Shown: piece by piece, positions 22,768 to 34,101 of the stretch | Layout of the letters: each line of letters begins with the position of its first letter | Position numbering within the stretch: the stretch's first letter is position 1 | Source: Brachionus manjavacas | Taxonomy: Eukaryota; Rotifera; Eurotatoria; Ploima; Brachionidae | Length of the DNA: 64,000 nt | NCBI GenBank assembly: GCA_019054805.1 | Contig: JAHQIY010000006.1 | Coordinates: 1,426,001-1,490,000, forward strand | Reading direction: 5' to 3' | Translations under genes and position numbers: made by a program | The notes under the pieces: generated by a model | Seen by the model: only the letters and a program-made list of their open reading frames with translations | The model's database searches: none | Told to the model about the DNA's origin: nothing

Positions 22768-24997
22768 GAGAACGGGTAATTAGACTTATGAAAAAAGGAA
22801 AGTATACAATAGGAAATATAAGTTTACAATAAAAAATTCACTTAAATGTATTAAATATTTTTATTGTTGTATAAATAATTTTTTTATTGTAAAATTTTTA
22901 AAATATAAGTCGATTCAAGCCAAAAGAGATAATTCACATTTAGTTTAATCATAATTCAAACAATTTGATTTCTTTTTTCCTGGCTTATTACGAGTTGCGA
23001 AAAAGCCTTCAGATACAAACCCTTTGAGTCTAAGTTTTAATAATCTGACTAAAGCTAATAAGTGTTTACAAACATAAAATCTATGGAAATGGACACAACC
23101 ACAAGCACAATAATGGTGTCTATGATAAATAGTATTAGTGTCATAACTCACATAATACTAATTATCATAAATGTAGGTCTTATCATTGTAATGCCTAAAC
23201 AAGTCCATGTTTATTTTTTTCGAACGGTCTATTAAGTCTTTATCCGGTACTCTGTAATACATAACCTCCTTCTCTTGTCTTGAATGATAATTGAATACTT
23301 TGGTCATTACGATCTTTAACATTTCATGAATAGTATAACTAATATAGTTTGTGTTCAAGAGCTTAATGAGTTTATTGTACGATTCAAGACACGAATTAGT
23401 AATAGCATAACCTTGAGGAACATGAAACAGTTGCCATCTCCAAAATCTGACACTAAACCATTCTTTTTCAAAGTAAGCTCTAAAATCATGTAAACCCATA
23501 CTTGACCACTTGTTCAAAATAGTTTCTTTTTTTTCTAAAAATTCGTTATAATTTTACAAGAATTAATCACTGATACATCCGCCAACAAACCCTCTTGGTT
23601 GGCAATTGGATAGAATTTGCTATTTTTCTTGACGTTAAACTTAACATGAAAGAAACACATTAGAACAATACAATTAGGAAAATGCTTTTCCACTGCAATA
23701 TATGATGCATCATTTGCGTCCATCATCATATAAGTAGGACTAAATAATATACCCATCGAATTAAATACATTCTTAAGTGCCCCAAAAAACCAATCAAAAT
23801 CACCGGATCTCTCGTGGGATATAAGCGCAAAGGCAATCGGATGAAACTGACCATTTAAATCAGAAAAACCAATTACTAAAGTGGAAAACGATTTTTTGTT
23901 AATCGAAAAGTACAATCCAAATGAAATATCATATTGCGAAGAACCATATCACGAACAATAGATAATAGTTTCTTAGATGTCATACCAATTCTAAAGGAAT
24001 TATCAGCGTTCTCTCCGTTACACACTATCGGTTCGTTAAATTCATCAAACTCAAAGCCAAAAAAAAACGAAGTTGTATCTGGAATTTCAGGACTAAATAT
24101 ATGAGTTTTAATCATATTCTTCACATCTTCAACCTTGTTACTAAATACATTGAACGTATTCCTATATGCCTTTGAATAATACTTGAGTTGACTTCTATCT
24201 GGCATTGGTAATCCTTTCATCGCTCCATTCAACACTTCTTCCTGGTTTAAATAAATATGTGTTTGTATAGGTTGTATGTATTGAATATTTTTTTCGATTA
24301 AAGCATTAATAATAACTTTAACCTTTGAATGAATTCCAAACACATGCGAATCAGGATGAACCATATCTACATCGGTCATAATATCTTCGCAGCCACTTGA
24401 ATGTTCATTATTTTGAAAGAGTTTATAGGTGGAACAATTATCGCATCGAAAAACTTTGAATTGTACTGGACATTTCATTTCCACCTTTTCAAGGCCATCC
24501 AAAATAACATGCCCTTTACATCTACGAATCTCTTGGTGCATCTTATGTTTGTCTATTTTGGCTATTGCTTTTAAATTACAATTCGTTTTGGTATGTGACG
24601 AACGCATACTGTTGTATGGTATTTTAGTGAGAATTGTTTCATCCATTTCTTCTTCATCGTTTGCCTATAATTAAATATTCCATTCAGGTGATTTAGTAGA
24701 TGAGCATTGAGATGATACTGTGTCATCTTCGTACTGAGTCGAACCTTCAGCCATTGTTGTTAACTTTTCGAAATTTAAGTAGAAATGCTTTTTTGTTGTA
24801 TTGTTTTAAATTTGTAAGTATTCTTTTAAAACTGTAAGTATAGTTTTAAAACTGCAAGTAAACTCTACTAAAATTGTTGTCAAATTTTAATATTTTTGTA
24901 TACTCATTCAATATTAAGTAAAGCTGAATTATTTGTTGTAAAATTAACTTTTCATAAGTATAAAAGAAAAATAGCATAAGTGAAAAGGACCATTCCC
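22768..24997 (-). mobile_element. MULE DNA transposon with TIRs and 10-bp target duplication
   Basis: The borders are set by a direct repeat ATTAAAAAAT at 22758-22767 and 24998-25007, and by related termini: left GAGAACGGGTAATTAGACTT and right (inverted) GGGAATGGTCCTTTTCACTT, followed on both sides by ATG. A 9-11-bp duplication is diagnostic of Mutator-like elements, and the element encodes a MULE transposase. The preserved duplication suggests a fairly young insertion even though the ORF is broken. Confidence 0.8.
22945..24754 (-). pseudogene. MULE transposase with SWIM zinc finger, frame-broken
   Basis: The frame opens at ATG 24754 (MAEGSTQYEDDTVSSQCSS), has two stops near 24690, then runs 24667-23902 with a Cys-rich N-terminal part (C..C and H..C pairs around KVFRCDNCSTYKLFQNNEHS). 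A shift near 23895 leads into the DDE core (FGALKNVFNSMGILFSPTYM, MMDANDASYIAVEKHFPNC, CFFHVKFNV), which is typical of the MULE domain PF10551. After another break near 23535 a helical region ends in a SWIM finger (CACGCVHFHRFYVCKH, the CxC...CxH pattern) and a basic tail to 22945. All expected MULE parts are present in order; the three or more lesions make it a recent pseudogene or a sequence with unrecognised introns. Confidence 0.8.
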
Positions 24998-25007
24998 ATT
25001 AAAAAAT

Positions 25008-26961
25008 GCTAAAGTTAAGTGTTATTTGCATAGATTTGGAATTTTCTATTTAAGTTGCTTATGTAGGCTATTTATGAGCTATTAATCCATGGTTTTAGCA
25101 AAACAAAACAAATTATTTTCAAAATTTAAAACTGCTTTACTTTTTGGAAATATTTTTTTGCTCTGTCATCGAACACATGATTATTACTTTAGAAAACAGT
25201 AATAATCAAAGAAGAGATGCCTTTTTATTAACATGTCGCTTACTTCGACACTAAATTTTGTAAAAATTGTCATTTTTAAGCCTTTTTCGAATATTGGTCA
25301 AAAGGTCAAAATGAATCCAGTGTTCGATACTATGTATCACTATAATAGAGTGCTATCTAAAGATTTAAAATATTTTAAAAATCGCTGATTAAAATTTTAA
25401 AAAAGTCAAAAAATGTCAAAATTCTCAAAGAAGGTAGTATTTTTTGAATTTTGTACTTTTTACAAAAATTTACGTAATTTCCGATAATTTTACGTTAATT
25501 CAGGTTAAATTCTAAAAATTTACTTTTTTTTACTTAGGTAATTTTACGTAGTTTTACGTATTTTCACGCAAATTTCGTAAAAACAGAAAATCATAAGTAT
25601 TGTAGGTCCAATCTTAGTTAACATTTTTTTTACAATATAGCTGGCTTTTTAAGCAAAGTTTTCAAAGCTATTTTTTACTAGTAACACAAAATATATCTTC
25701 ATTAAATTGCAGGGAAATCTTTACAAAATTTAGTTCGGTTTCTTGAAAAAATTGGTTTTACCCAGTCAATTAAAATTTGATGTAGCATCAATGAAAAAAA
25801 ATTTAAAAGTAATGAATCAATTGTTTATTCGTTATTTTAATTTAATTTATAAAACATTTATGAAAAAAATAATAAAATACTCAAATCTGTTTTAGACAAA
25901 ATTAACTATTTAAAAAAATTTATTCTCAAAAAAAACAAAAAATTAATTTTATTATACTTTGTAAATTGAATATGCAATTTTCATTTAAAATTAAGTTAAA
26001 AAAAATTTATTACTAAAATTATTAACATAAACTGTTAAAAAAATGTACTTTATGGTTTCTCATCATTTCACAATAATTTTAAAGTTCTCTTTGCTACTTT
26101 ACTACTATTTTACTACTTATTAAAGTCGGCATCACTAGTCTTGTGATTTTGCTTTTTTGACCACGGTTTTACTTGAGTTGTCGACGAGAGCTTGTCGTTG
26201 ACTTCAATAGTCCAAGTATTCAAGTCGGATATATGATTAGGTCCATAACTCATTTTTTCCGGATTCTATTTCTCTTTTAATTTAGGTTAATCTTAAAAAA
26301 AAATTATTAATTAATTAAATTAATTAATTGAGCAGAGTCTAATTTGTAAAAAAAAAGATGGCTATTTTTTTTATTGATGATAATCTTTATATTTTGGCCA
26401 GGCTTGTTTTTAAGTCATAAGTTTAAGTCAAAGTCACTAAAGCCAATTTTTTACTTGACTTAAATTATCGTGAATTTTTGATCGACAGGAAGAGAACAAT
26501 AAATAAAATTTTTAGAATTGCTATCGCAAATTAAAATAAGATTAACTTGAAAAAAATTTAAAGTAAGTGACTTTAGCTTGGCTTAAGATTTTTGAATCTT
26601 AACAGAAATTGAGTATACTTAACAAATAATCGATGAATGACTTAAATAAATTTTACTCCTTGCGTGTTTAATAGAAATAAGCTACAATACAAGAAAAATT
26701 ATTGACTGAGTTTTTAAAGCATATATTGATATGATGATTTTTCGATGAACTTCGCTTTTTCCTCGATGAAACATTATTTTGGATAGGGTTGGTCGACCGG
26801 TTCGAAACTGAAACAAATTTTTGTAACCAGTTTGTTTTTTAAAACCGGTTTTTCAAACCAGTTTTTTTCAAACCGGTTTTTTAAAACTGATTTATTAAAT
26901 TTAATTTAATTGTAAATACTTACAACATTTTACATCAAAGGGCCTTAAATAAACTTAAATA
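25008..26961. other. AT-rich spacer with repeat words
   Basis: No gene. It contains a TTTACGTAA-rich patch at 25460-25580, a copy of the AAGTCA-type repeat near 26395-26470, and a block at 26785-26890 made of repeated AAACCGGTTTTT words beginning GGGTTGGTCGACCGG. Confidence 0.5.
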
Positions 26962-27139
26962 ACCGTCTCGAACCGACTTTTTGAATTGAGTGAGATATAT
27001 GTAAGGGTTGGTCTAAGTAACTCGGTTCCATTAGCTTTAAAACTGGTTGAAGAATATAAAGCAGGTTTTGAGTCAAGGTATCTCGAATACCCGACTCCAC
27101 TGTGTAATTGCTACCTAATTGTGATGAAGACATCACTGT
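26962..27139 (+). pseudogene. LINE ORF2 C-terminal tail, FESRY-EYPTPLC family, copy 2
   Basis: The frame reads TVSNRLFELSEIYVRVGLS and FESRYLEYPTPLCNCYL. It matches the relic at 2324 (minus) and the copy at 48640 (plus) closely, so all three are 5'-truncated members of one LINE family. An AT-rich tail with a CCCGGTGTTCAGTC hairpin word near 27264 follows. Confidence 0.75.
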
Positions 27140-27361
27140 GTGTGTACGCGGTTCGCTTTGTAGTTGCATGTACGCGTATTTCATATTTATATTTTATATT
27201 TATTTATTTTATTTATTTCATTTTTCCTCTTATTTCTTTTATATAATGTGATTTATATTTCCGCCCGGTGTTCAGTCTACGACGACAACCGGGCCCGATT
27301 TTTCTTTTAAGAATTAATAAAGTTTTTATAACTTAAAATAAATAGTTTACTTTATTTTATC

Positions 27362-28580
27362 CTCCGAGATCAGCGCATCGTCTTGCCCGCAGCACTGCGA
27401 GACCGAGTCGCAGACCTGGCACACACCGGACACCAGGGCATCGAGAAGACAAAGGCTCTCGTCCGAGCACGCGTCTGGTTTCCGGGCATCGACGAGATGG
27501 TCCACGACAGAGTGAAGAGGTGCCAAGCGTGCCAGGCGAATACCGATCGGCGATCATACGAGCCGATGGTAGCGTCACTGATGCTCCAAGGACCGTGGCA
27601 AGTCGTCGGCGGCGATTTTTTCAGACCGATGGCGGATGGCTCGTACTGGTTCGTCAACCACTGCGAGTACTCGCGCTGGGCGATGGTCTACCACAACCGG
27701 TCTGTATCTGCCGACACTGTGATCCCGGTTCTGGACGAGCTGTTCAGCATGTTCGGCATGCTACTAATCTACAATACTGACAACGGATCAACGTTCCAGT
27801 CGAACTCGTTCGCCGGATCACGCCACTCTGGCCCAGGGCGAACGCCGAGACGGAGAGCTTCATGAAGAAGCTCGGGAAAGTGCTGAGGACAGCCACCATC
27901 GAGGGAGTAGACAAGAACGTCGGACATCCCGCAGCTCAGCGCTCCCGACTGCGATCAGAGCGGCAACCAGGCCGGGCATCGTTTCGCGCAGGAGAACGAT
28001 CGCAAGGCCAAGGAGGTGATGACGCGCGAGTACAACGCTCGCATGCGTGTGCAGCAGTCCGAGTTGAAGGTAAGCGATCTTGTACTCCTGAAGCTTCAGC
28101 GAGTATGCAAGAAAACGCCTGAGTGGGACCCGGAGCCGTACGTCATTACGGAGCGGAAAGGCAGCATGGTGAGTGTGTACCGGCACAACCACATCTTGAC
28201 GACACGCAACGTGTCGTTCTTCAAGTTGTTCCGGAGCAGCAACAACGACGACGATAAACTCGCAAGCCTTCGGTCGCATGCGGAGATCGTGTGCCCACCG
28301 GTTCCGAGGCCATCCGGCCTTTTACCGTTTGACCTGAACGCGCCGCTTCAGAGCGCCCAACCAGTTTCCCTGGATTCTTTCTACTGCTTGCGTTGACTTC
28401 GCACGACCAGAAAAGCGGAGTCAACGCAGGCAGCAGGAGACGGGACAACGGCAGTCCAGCAGGTTCCGACCGCGACGATCGCCAGCTCGAAGCCGAGGAC
28501 GTCCCAAGACGAGGCCCAGGAGCAGCAGCGCAAAGCAGGGCGGCCAACAGGGAAGCAGGGGCAGCGTGCAAGGCGAATTT
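27362..28580 (+). pseudogene. Ty3/gypsy-type integrase remnant in a GC-rich island
   Basis: The frame at 27362-27840 has an HHCC zinc-binding module (HTGHQGIEKTKALVRARVW, then CQACQA) and two integrase catalytic aspartates in the contexts VGGDFF and YNTDNGSTF. A deletion and frame change then bring in a block around the expected third acidic residue (NAETESFMKKLGKV), another deletion, and at 28016-28396 a GPY/F-type module (WDPEPYVITERKGSMVSV, TTRNVSFFK). There is no RT, protease, gag or LTR, so it is a truncated 3' pol piece. Base composition is abruptly GC-rich from 27360 to 28580, unlike everything around it. Confidence 0.8.
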
Positions 28581-28680
28581 AACTGAATTTAAATATTTGT
28601 CCTATGATCTTTTAATTTGTTTAATCCCTCTAAATTGCATTGAAAGTTATTATAAAAGTAATTATAAAAGTTTTTCATAA

Positions 28681-29308
28681 AGATTTTGGATAATTTTGGG
28701 ATATCAGAGAAATTTGATTCGATATCCAACGATAACCCAGCAAATATTGATCTTGTAGCTGAAACGTTGAGTGAAAAAGAGAAAACGCTAACCATGTTCG
28801 TTGCGCATCATTTCAAATCATTAGAAAAATTCATGTTTTATCAAATTTGGTGCACTTCCTTGAAAACCAAACAATTACAAATGGTGAACCAAAATTTAGA
28901 GTAATTCTTGATGTTCAAACAGGATGGAATTCCATTTACGAAATGCTAAAAACTGCATTAAAATTGAAGAAGTCAATAACAGCTACTTCAGTTTACATCG
29001 AAGCCAAGAAAGAAACTTATCACACGAAAATTGAAAATTTTGATTGGAAATATGCCGAGAATCAAAAATAACTATTTAATTATTAAGGGCCCTAGATCTC
29101 TTCTTTTCGATAAGATTGTTTCCTCTCATTTGTTTCCTTGTTTCAAATTTATTCTTTAAAAGGCTGTGAAACAGATCAAAATTTCGATTTTATCAAAGAT
29201 GCCATTGTTGATATTAAAAACAAATTTTTGGCTTATTGGGGTAAAATAATAGATGAAGCATTAATTTGTCATATACTTGATCCAAGGTTCATAAAAAACT
29301 ATTAAAAG
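28681..29308 (+). pseudogene. hAT-family transposase remnant
   Basis: The first frame gives FGISEKFDSISNDNPANI, the hAT RNase-H-like segment with the DN..N motif. A shift near 28850 leads to ILDVQTGWNSIYEMLKTAL, which corresponds to the D..TRWNSTY.ML signature of hAT and ZBED transposases with R changed to G. At 29163-29308 the block FLAYWGKIIDEALICHILD continues the domain to DPRF. The BED finger, the start and the C-terminal dimerisation region are missing, and several shifts are present. Confidence 0.7.
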
Positions 29309-29378
29309 GTAAAGTTTTAAAAAAAAAGGGCAGGGGATTTATTTTAAAGTCGATTTTGATCATATAAGTCAATTAACT

Positions 29379-29412
29379 AGAATAGTCAAGCTGAAACAAG
29401 CTTGACTATTCT
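29379..29412. repeat. 14-bp perfect hairpin
   Basis: AGAATAGTCAAGCT, six bases, then the exact inverse, followed by a T run. In a eukaryotic spacer this is a hairpin of unknown role. Confidence 0.6.
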
Positions 29413-29519
29413 TTTTTTGTTCTAAATTTATTAATTTTTTTCCAAAAAGGTCTACTTGTAAGTGTGTTTTTTCCCATCGTCTTGATAAAATCAAACTAAT
29501 TTTGATTCCAGAAATTTTT

Positions 29520-29825
29520 TAAAGAGGCCTTTAACTCAAATGTAAGTTGATTATATTTTTGCTTGAGCTTTTGACAGCGAGTTTTTTGAAATTTTCTTCT
29601 TACTTTCCTGCCTTCTTTTATCAGAATAACAATGTTCGGGGGAAGACTGGTTTTGTAGATTTTATGAGAATGATAAGGAATGCTTTTATAAGAATTAGAA
29701 ATTATTTTTTCGTTAATTTAGTTGATCTTTAGTGATAGAACTTTCAGGGAAAATAACTATTTGAGAATTTAAGATCTCGCTAAATAATTGCCAGTTCGCT
29801 TTATTATAGTTAAATTTTTTAGCTG
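29520..29825 (-). pseudogene. LINE ORF2 fragment between endonuclease and RT
   Basis: The minus strand reads FNYNKANWQLFSEILN and, after a stop, LPPNIVILIKEGRKVRRKF. This is the linker of Jockey/CR1-type ORF2 proteins (Y.KANW, then LP..I..LI..RRK.R). It adjoins the larger LINE relic at 29819 but appears to be a different copy. Confidence 0.55.
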
Positions 29826-31391
29826 TTGATTTTTTTGTGTCTTCTTTGATGATTTATATAATCGTATATTAGCTTAGGATTTTTTTTAGTTTCTTTGATA
29901 ATTTTCTCCTCGTCAGATACGCGCGTTGCTTTGATCATTCGTGGGATGCATTTAGTTGGGATGAATTCCGCTGTTTCCTTTCTGTAGGATTCCATTAATA
30001 ATTGGTATTGTTTTTCGACATAATTTGTGGCTTTCATGATATCAATGCATTGTTCAAAGTGTTTGTTAAGCTCTTGGTAGTTTCCTTTATCATATAATTG
30101 TCGATTTTCAAATTCTCTTTCTATTTTGAACTTAAAGTGATATTCCCAAGAGAGAACTTAATGGAGTTTGTTCTTTTATGATCCACCCAGATGCGGTTCG
30201 TTCTCAATTGTATATATTCGAGCAGGATCTTCTGTAAGGACTAAATCTAAAACATTTTTTCCGTGTAGGCTTATGTACATGTTGTGTTAAAAAGTTTGAC
30301 TCGATTGTGTTAAGGAAGGTTATATTTTTGTTTCTGCCCATGCTATTTCCCTTACTTTCAACAAATCCGAAATCGCATGTCCACTTGATCTTTGGATAGT
30401 TAAAATCACCAGCAATAATAATACCTGTATATTTTTTTTTTGTCAAACATCAATTTAGCACGAGCTATAGCATTATTTATCTCTATGTTTGCATCTCTGC
30501 TTGCATATGGGGGACGGTAAATACATCCTACCAAAATTTTTTCTTTACCAATAACTACGTTGCACCAGCACTGCTCAATATTTTTATCAATAAAGCTCAG
30601 CTCTGTTGTTTCATAGGAATCTATATCATTACGGATATAAATGGCTACACCACCACCGACAATCTGTTCGCGAACTTTGTTAAAAAGTGTGTAATCTTTT
30701 AAATTTTTAACTGTATTTGAGTTGAACCAAGTTTCCATCACCATAATTAAATGTGGGAAGTTTTTAACTTGAATTAAGGAATTAAAAGAATCCCATTTGT
30801 TTACCAATGAAGTTGCGTTAGCATAGATGCATGTTAAAACCGAATTGCTATTTTCCGATGAGATTGTCTCATTTTTTTGAGTTTTATGTTTTTTGTCTTG
30901 CCGTTACTTAAGTTGCTTAATTTAAAAAATGATTCTCCTTGTTGTTCGATCAATTTTCTGGATTTGGCCAGATCTGAGACCCCAAAATAATTCAATTTCT
31001 CGGTTTGAATCTTTGCTGGATTGGAATATTCCGTATTTATGCCTCCCGTCACTATGAGGCAATTTGTCATTTCTCTCATAGCATTTTTTTCTAGCTGCGC
31101 TCATCAGTTCCATCTCGTTAAGTGTAAGGTCACGATTAATCAAAAACATTTTTGTATTGATCGTGATTTTTTAACATTTTGGCACTTCTTATGATCAAAT
31201 TTGCTTTTTTTTTTTTTTTGTCTCCAAACTCAACAAGAAGGAGTTCAGGTTTATTAGTCTGGTTGGTTCGTTTTAATCTGTTGGTCCTTTTAATTTCGAT
31301 TTTTGATGGAGCAACTCCAATCTCCGTTAGCAGAGTGATGACTGAAAGCTTGTCATCTTCGGGTCCAGCGTTGAGACATTCTGGTCCATAA
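29819..31391 (-). pseudogene. LINE relic: ORF1 C-terminal part and ORF2 endonuclease
   Basis: From 31391 downward the minus strand gives an ORF1 C-terminal RNA-binding core (DDKLSVITLLTEIGVAPSK, then FLINRDLTLNEMELMSAAR), then frameshifts. An endonuclease follows at about 30840-30130: YANATSLVNKWDSF, METWFN, GGGVAIYIRND, ILVGCIYRPP, and in the next frame IIIAGDFNYPKIKW and a damaged SDH motif. A linker block (KLIYDYINHQRRHKKINS) ends at 29819. The same order is found in the complete element at 34737, to which this is a diverged relative. No RT follows. Confidence 0.75.
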
Positions 31392-31926
31392 TTTATTATA
31401 ATTTATGAATTTTTTTCTTTCTTTTTTTAAGTATAATTTTAAATCTTAGAGCGTCTAATTACTTTTTATAAACTGAGCCCACCCCTGATAAATACCTTCA
31501 AGATAGTACTGAAGTATTCATCATGGCGAATCAAAATAATCTGCTTCGAGTTCAAAGAGATCATTGTCCCGCAGTAACCAAGTGATCCTGTCATGGTAAG
31601 CCTAAATCATCATCATCAAAAATACTTGAAAAAAATTCAAGTCTTACAAAATCTGCAGTTTGTTTTATACGTAAATCATGAGGCCTTTAAAAAACTTATA
31701 ACAGCCTCGTATCGACTTTTTGAACTACCTGGTTACAAAAAAACATGGAAGACCCAAAAAAAATCTTAAAAAAGACAATTCAAATTTTTGTGCAATTTTT
31801 ACAGAATCTCACAATACCAGATTTTAAAATTTAAATTTTTAAAGTTTGAATAAAAAAATTTGTCAGCAAAAAATATTTTTTGGTTTATTTTTAAAAATTT
31901 TATTAATTATAAGAATAAAAAGAAAA
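31392..31926. other. Spacer 3' of a PAN-domain gene
   Basis: Mostly AT-rich. An 20-codon frame at 31523 (MANQNNLLRVQRDHCPAVTK) is too short to call. AATAAA-type words near 31895-31915 on the minus strand probably serve the gene ending at 31927. Confidence 0.4.
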
Positions 31927-32448
31927 TTAAAGAGTTCCATATACCATACCTGGGTATGTTTCTGGAGTTCCATTTTCTTTAGCAGATTTCAAATAACAGT
32001 ATTTGAAGTCTTTGTAATAGGCATAAGCTGCACAACCGGTGGTTCCACGGCATAAATTACAACAATCAGTTGACGATGCCACATCAGCTACTTCTTTCAA
32101 ATCACATCCTGGATAATTGATGTCAGTCTTCTCATTGCATGGACACGGAGCTTGAGTTGGAGCTAAAGTTGGTTGTTGTCTGCATCCAGAGAATCTTCCA
32201 TCCGACATTACTCTTCGTTCAGTTACTGTGTACTTCAACCAGCAAGCACCTGTAGACGGCAAAAACGTCCAGGCAGCACATTGAGCAACTTGGTAACACA
32301 ATGCACAACAGTCATCCAAGGTCTTGACAATACATGGTCCTGTTCCCAAATCATTACCGAAATAATCTACATTTGACTCGAAAGTGCAAGTTTGGGCATT
32401 GACATTCAAAAGAACAATGCTGAATATAACCAATATAACTTTAAACAT
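31927..32448 (-). CDS. Secreted protein with two PAN/Apple-like domains, 173 aa
   Basis: I chose the ATG at 32448 because it opens directly into a signal peptide (MFKVILVIFSIVLLNVNAQ); an upstream in-frame ATG at 32517 would bury it and overlaps the TATA box. Two PAN/Apple-type modules follow at about residues 20-90 and 105-170. Each has the pattern of an early Cys, a FGNDL/PGCDL turn, DCC..C, C.A(W/Y), and C(W/Y)LK. A short Pro/Thr linker (QQPTLAPTQAPCPC) joins them. PAN modules bind protein or carbohydrate partners; the specific ligand is unknown. A probable TATA box (TATAAATT) lies about 60 bases upstream and AATAAA follows the stop. It is one of four such genes here. Confidence 0.85.
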   Translation of the reverse strand: MFKVILVIFSIVLLNVNAQTCTFESNVDYFGNDLGTGPCIVKTLDDCCALCYQVAQCAAWTFLPSTGACWLKYTVTERRVMSDGRFSGCRQQPTLAPTQAPCPCNEKTDINYPGCDLKEVADVASSTDCCNLCRGTTGCAAYAYYKDFKYCYLKSAKENGTPETYPGMVYGTL

Positions 32449-32506
32449 TTTCACTTGTTTTATTTTTTTCCAAATTAATGTTGTGGGTAACATTTTAGCC
32501 GAGCTA

Positions 32507-32514
32507 AATTTATA
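32507..32514 (-). promoter_or_regulatory. TATA box of the PAN-domain gene at 32448
   Basis: TATAAATT on the minus strand about 60 bases before the chosen ATG, with TGACGTAATA upstream. A TATA box at similar spacing and an ACGTAATA word also precede the gene at 44043. Confidence 0.5.
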
Positions 32515-32519
32515 CATGA

Positions 32520-32943
32520 ATCCTCATCATGTATTACGTCAGATCTTTTTCATTTTAAGTATTGGATTACATCTTCAATTATGAAATAGTATTGCTTCTT
32601 TATCATCAAAAAGACTAAATCCTTAAAGTTACAATTTTAAAAACAAATATTTAATAAAGAATTGATTACATTTAAAAAAAGTGTCATGTTAGTTAACTTG
32701 AGCTATTCTAGAAGCAATCCTCATGTAACTTTACCAAATTATTCTGTGACATTGAAGTAAATTGATTTCTAAGGGTCTCCCTTATTAACGCAATTTCAGT
32801 TCTAAAAAGCGCATCCCCCTTAAAACGCATCAGAATTTATTTTAAAAAAAGAAGACTTAGTTTCATAAAAGCGCATTTCAAAAAATGACCGCATCGTTTA
32901 ACTAACGCATCAACATAAAATTAACTAAACTTCATCTTAAAAG
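32520..32943. other. Spacer with GCGCATC-rich repeat words
   Basis: Contains repeated words such as AAGCGCATC and ATGACCGCATCGT (32885-32897); the latter recurs inverted at 33837-33849 on the far side of the element at 32944-33455, so the MITE sits inside an older inverted repeat. Confidence 0.4.
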
Positions 32944-33455
32944 TAGTGTTGAATGCGGCCAAGACAAACAATTCCATTACACGGAAGGTTTTTTGCGGCC
33001 AAATTTTTGGACCGCCAAAATAAACGGCCAAAAATATACGGTCTGGTGATAAGATACTGAAAAATAAAAATTTAAGATAATTTAATATGTTTATTAATTA
33101 AAAATTAAAAAATTTTATTCAAAAATAAAAAAAAAAATTTATTAATTTTTTTAATTTTTTAAAAGTATTTTAATTTTTGAATAAAATTTAATTTTTTAAA
33201 ATTTATTTTATTTTTTATTAAAAAACTGTTTTTTTTTAATTAATTAACATATTATATCTTAAATTTTTATTTTTTATTATCTTATCACCAGACCGTATAT
33301 TTTTAGCCGTTTATTTTGGGGGTCCAAAAATTTGGCCGCCAAGCTGGTCGGCCAAATTGCCGCCCGCCAAAAAGTTGGCCGGCAAATGCGGACACCGTCA
33401 CGGTTTCTGAAAATTTTGGCCGGTTAAATGGCCACTTGTACGGATCCCAACACTA
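32944..33455. mobile_element. hAT-like MITE with long inverted arms
   Basis: The termini are TAGTGTTGAATGCGGCC and, inverted, TAGTGTTGGGATCCG, the classic hAT-type end. The flanks CTTAAAAG and TTTAGAAG match at six of eight bases, a decayed 8-bp duplication. Inside, GGCCAAATTTTTGGACC and the following 90 or so bases recur in inverse orientation, including ATATACGGTCTGGTGATAAG. There is no coding capacity. Confidence 0.75.
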
Positions 33456-34101
33456 TTTAGAAGCGCATCAAAAAATCTTAATAGCAAATCTAACAAAAAA
33501 CATCAGATTAATATTACATTTTTGACAATGTTTAATTTATCAATTAAATCTAAAGAATTATTAGTTTAATTATTAAAAAAAAAACTTTAACTTAACGTTT
33601 TAAGCTTTTCTAAGTCGATCATGATTATGCTAATTGACAAATTCTGTTTTGTTTTTCAATAAATATTCATTATCATTAACAAACTTGCATTAGAAGCGCT
33701 TTTCCAAAAAAAAATATTCTGATAAAAATATATTAAATTAATTAAGTAAGTAAATTAAGTTTTTTTTTTTCATTTTATATTTGGTGCGCTTAATAAATTA
33801 GGTTATTTTTCTTTAAATTTTGATGAGTTATTCAGACGATGCGGTCATTAGTTTTGTCAAAATTAATTCTGTGACTGCAACCTGGTGCAACATACAAGAT
33901 ACATCGATTATCAAAGCCTGATAATTAGTTGCAAAAGCTCTGCTATATTTGCAGAGTCTTGCCAGAACTTGGTTAAAATACAGTTATTTGTGTTTACATA
34001 GTAGATGATAACTATCTTTAAAAAAAGATCTAAAAAAATCACAGAAAATTAAAAGCTGAATTTAAAATTTCACTAAATGAAAAAACGATTGAGCTAAAAT
34101 A
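33456..34101. other. Spacer
   Basis: Includes the inverted ATGACCGCATCGT partner (33837-33849) and, near 33862-33900, AATTCTGTGA...TGGTGCAACAT, which is related to the terminal repeat of the MITE at 59950-60168. Confidence 0.4.

Noticed and set aside
22758-25007. Treating the MULE direct repeat as a chance A-rich match
   Set aside because: It coincides exactly with the ends of related terminal repeats and has the length expected for the superfamily.
28393-28680. 95-codon frame with Arg/Gly/Ser-rich sequence
   Set aside because: It is the GC-rich 3' part of the integrase island read in a non-native frame and runs on into unrelated AT-rich DNA.
29379-29425. Hairpin followed by a T run, like a bacterial intrinsic terminator
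   Set aside because: The window is eukaryotic (introns, LINEs); T runs are everywhere and no bacterial operon precedes it. Kept only as a hairpin.
32449-32517. Longer start for the PAN protein at 31927-32448
   Set aside because: It would hide the signal peptide internally and its first codons overlap the probable TATA box.
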